NCBI GenBank assembly: GCA_031292755.1
Contig: JARLGM010000074.1
Span: 1 to 32,351, forward strand
DNA length: 32,351 nt
Direction of reading: 5' to 3'
Source of the DNA: Candidatus Sulfopaludibacter sp.
Lineage (GTDB): Bacteria > Acidobacteriota > Terriglobia > Bryobacterales > Bryobacteraceae
Shown: positions 31,195 to 32,351 of the stretch, piece by piece
Layout of the letters: each line of letters starts with the position of its first letter
Position numbering within the stretch: position 1 is the stretch's first letter
Translations under genes and position numbers: made by a program
Notes under the pieces: generated by a model
Databases searched by the model: none
What the model saw: only the letters and a program-made list of their open reading frames with translations
Told to the model about the DNA's origin: nothing

Positions 31195-32351
31195 TCAGAC
31201 GATCTTCATCTCACGCAGCGCATCGCCTACCGCAGCCAGATTAGCCAGTTGCATCTCAGAGTACTTGCGTGAAATCACGAGCCCCTGGGCGCCGCCACGA
31301 TACGCCGCTTTCGTCACTTCGCGAATAACTGGCGGTGTGCACCGGCTGAAGTTCAAATCCATGTTGGAGATATCCACGTCGATGCCTGGCCAGATCTGCA
31401 TCGCCGTTCCCTGAGCGTCCTCCACGCAACGCTTGGTCTCCCGGTACACGTAATCCGGCGAAAGGCCGGTGTAAGGCAGTTCTTCATAGCCGCGCTCGCG
31501 GTAGTTCATAATGCGGTATTCGAATTCCAGCGATTCCTCAATCGGCAGGTCGCCGAATATCGTATCGTGATGGCTGGTGACATAGGTCTCCATGCGCGTA
31601 CCGCCGAGGTTGTGATAGACGGTCATCTTGAGATAATCGGAGTACTTACTGAGCGCCCCTAAGTCGGTCTGCGCCCGGAAAAACGGGCTGAAGCTGTGGG
31701 CGTGCCACACGTGCCAGCCTACCTGCATATTGGGTTTGATGGACTTCACCAATTTATAAATAGCCTCATACGTCTCGTGCACACTGTCGTTCCACATCGT
31801 CTCCCACGCCAGAATCTCCGGATAGCGGAACAGGATCCTCCACAGTGTGACGTAGTAGCCATCCGTTGGGCGTTTGCCGCCGCGGCAGGAATGCACCCAA
31901 GCTTCCAATGTGCGGAATCCTTCGAAAGCCCGTTCCACATTGACCCCGCGGCCCCGCGCCTTCTCCTGGCAGAATTTGCAGAAGCAGGTCACTCGTGACG
32001 GATCGTTTCCCTTGCGGTTGTGAACCGACTCCACCATATTGCCGAACGCGCCGTAGCGCTCCGAACCCCACATGATGCCGTCGAGATCATAGGATCGTGT
32101 GAAGTCCTCCATCAGCCCCATCAGGAAATTGTGATGGTCCGGGTTGTTGAAGCAGACCGTTCTGGCGTTCCTACCGTACAGGTCCTTCTCCTGGATTCTG
32201 TCGACATTCTTCACTGCGGGGTTCCAAACATCCTCGCTCCAGGTGAATACTTTGACGCCGCGCTTCTTCGCCACCGGGATTACCATCTCGAGAATGTCGA
32301 GATTGCCGTGGTCGGGCGCCTTGGTGTCCTGGATTATCGTGTTCTTGTAGT
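31195..32351 (-). CDS. Glycoside-hydrolase-like TIM-barrel protein, partial (5' end outside window)
   Basis: The reading frame enters from the right edge (YKNTIIQDTKAPDHGNLDIL before the first internal Met) and ends at TGA 31195-31197, giving at least 385 residues. Features suggest a (beta/alpha)8 hydrolase: GVKVFTWSEDVWNP, CFNNPDHHNFLMGLMEDFTR, SYDLDGIMWGSERYG, a Cys pair CFCKFC that could bind metal, VGWHVWHAHSFSPFF and a late QIWPGIDVDI strand. Acidic residues at strand ends (WSED, WGSER) are catalytic candidates. I do not recognise a defined CAZy family. Similar proteins occur in Planctomycetes and Acidobacteria as predicted secreted or cytoplasmic hydrolases. It could relate to plant-polymer use, as may the uronate isomerase. 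No ribosome-binding site or start is visible in the window. Confidence 0.7.
   Translation of the reverse strand, partial: YKNTIIQDTKAPDHGNLDILEMVIPVAKKRGVKVFTWSEDVWNPAVKNVDRIQEKDLYGRNARTVCFNNPDHHNFLMGLMEDFTRSYDLDGIMWGSERYGAFGNMVESVHNRKGNDPSRVTCFCKFCQEKARGRGVNVERAFEGFRTLEAWVHSCRGGKRPTDGYYVTLWRILFRYPEILAWETMWNDSVHETYEAIYKLVKSIKPNMQVGWHVWHAHSFSPFFRAQTDLGALSKYSDYLKMTVYHNLGGTRMETYVTSHHDTIFGDLPIEESLEFEYRIMNYRERGYEELPYTGLSPDYVYRETKRCVEDAQGTAMQIWPGIDVDISNMDLNFSRCTPPVIREVTKAAYRGGAQGLVISRKYSEMQLANLAAVGDALREMKIV

Noticed and set aside
1..32351. CRISPR arrays, tRNA/rRNA genes, insertion sequences or phage genes
   Set aside because: None were recognised on either strand; no regularly spaced repeats, cloverleaf candidates or transposase motifs were seen by eye.

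Overview
The window is high-GC bacterial DNA that looks acidobacterial, most like the Bryobacterales/Solibacter group. This is inferred from gene content: a PEP-CTERM protein, a DUF2157/GDYXXLXY pair, DUF2062 and HWE-kinase remnants, and a large Wzx/Wzy-type exopolysaccharide (EPS) locus. No rRNA, tRNA, CRISPR array or insertion sequence was seen.

Layout. (1) 1-932 holds truncated pieces of a KdpD-type histidine kinase, an unidentified protein and a DUF2062 membrane protein. (2) 976-2427 is an intact class I DNA photolyase. (3) 2428-3102 is a mosaic of remnants: an MDR-family oxidoreductase, an HWE-type kinase and an unknown C-terminus. (4) On the minus strand, uxaC (uronate isomerase) and a PhyH-type dioxygenase form an operon. 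(5) A small ORF, a DUF2157 protein and a GDYXXLXY protein run rightward into a PEP-CTERM protein on the other strand. (6) 8232-9063 is a third graveyard (sugar-binding protein, SnoaL-like, GDPD). (7) 9406-22725 is a tightly packed EPS operon. It starts with a chain of abutting RNA hairpins and a NusG/RfaH/LoaP-like antiterminator, followed by Wza-like export protein, Wzc-like co-polymerase/tyrosine kinase, WbaP-like initiating transferase, WecG/TagA transferase, a GDP-mannose 3,5-epimerase-like enzyme, Wzx flippase, GT2, GT4, Wzy/WaaL-like polymerase and GT4. (8) A secreted parallel beta-helix protein converges on the EPS operon and overlaps its last gene. (9) 24353-29682 is a lasso-peptide gene cluster in the order RRE (B1), protease (B2), cyclase (C), precursor (A), HprK-like kinase, PF14907-type nucleotidyltransferase, VanZ-like protein. 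(10) 29701-31132 holds a small histidine kinase lacking the key N-box Asn, convergent with a 5'-truncated sigma-54 activator. (11) A TIM-barrel glycoside-hydrolase-like protein runs off the right edge.

How the genes work together. The EPS operon contains a full Wzx/Wzy assembly line: priming, chain extension, flipping, polymerisation, length control and export. The leader hairpins and specialised NusG paralogue at its head suggest processive antitermination of the roughly 13-kb transcript. The epimerase suggests a GDP-L-galactose or GDP-L-gulose-derived sugar.

The most notable system is the lasso-peptide cluster. The 47-residue precursor at 27046-27189 has a leader with Thr at -2 and a predicted 15-residue core GGADGFLFENNSISG, which would close a 9-residue Gly1-Glu9 ring. 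The kinase and nucleotidyltransferase place it with the phosphorylated, paeninodin-like lasso pathways, but no dedicated ABC exporter is present in the window.
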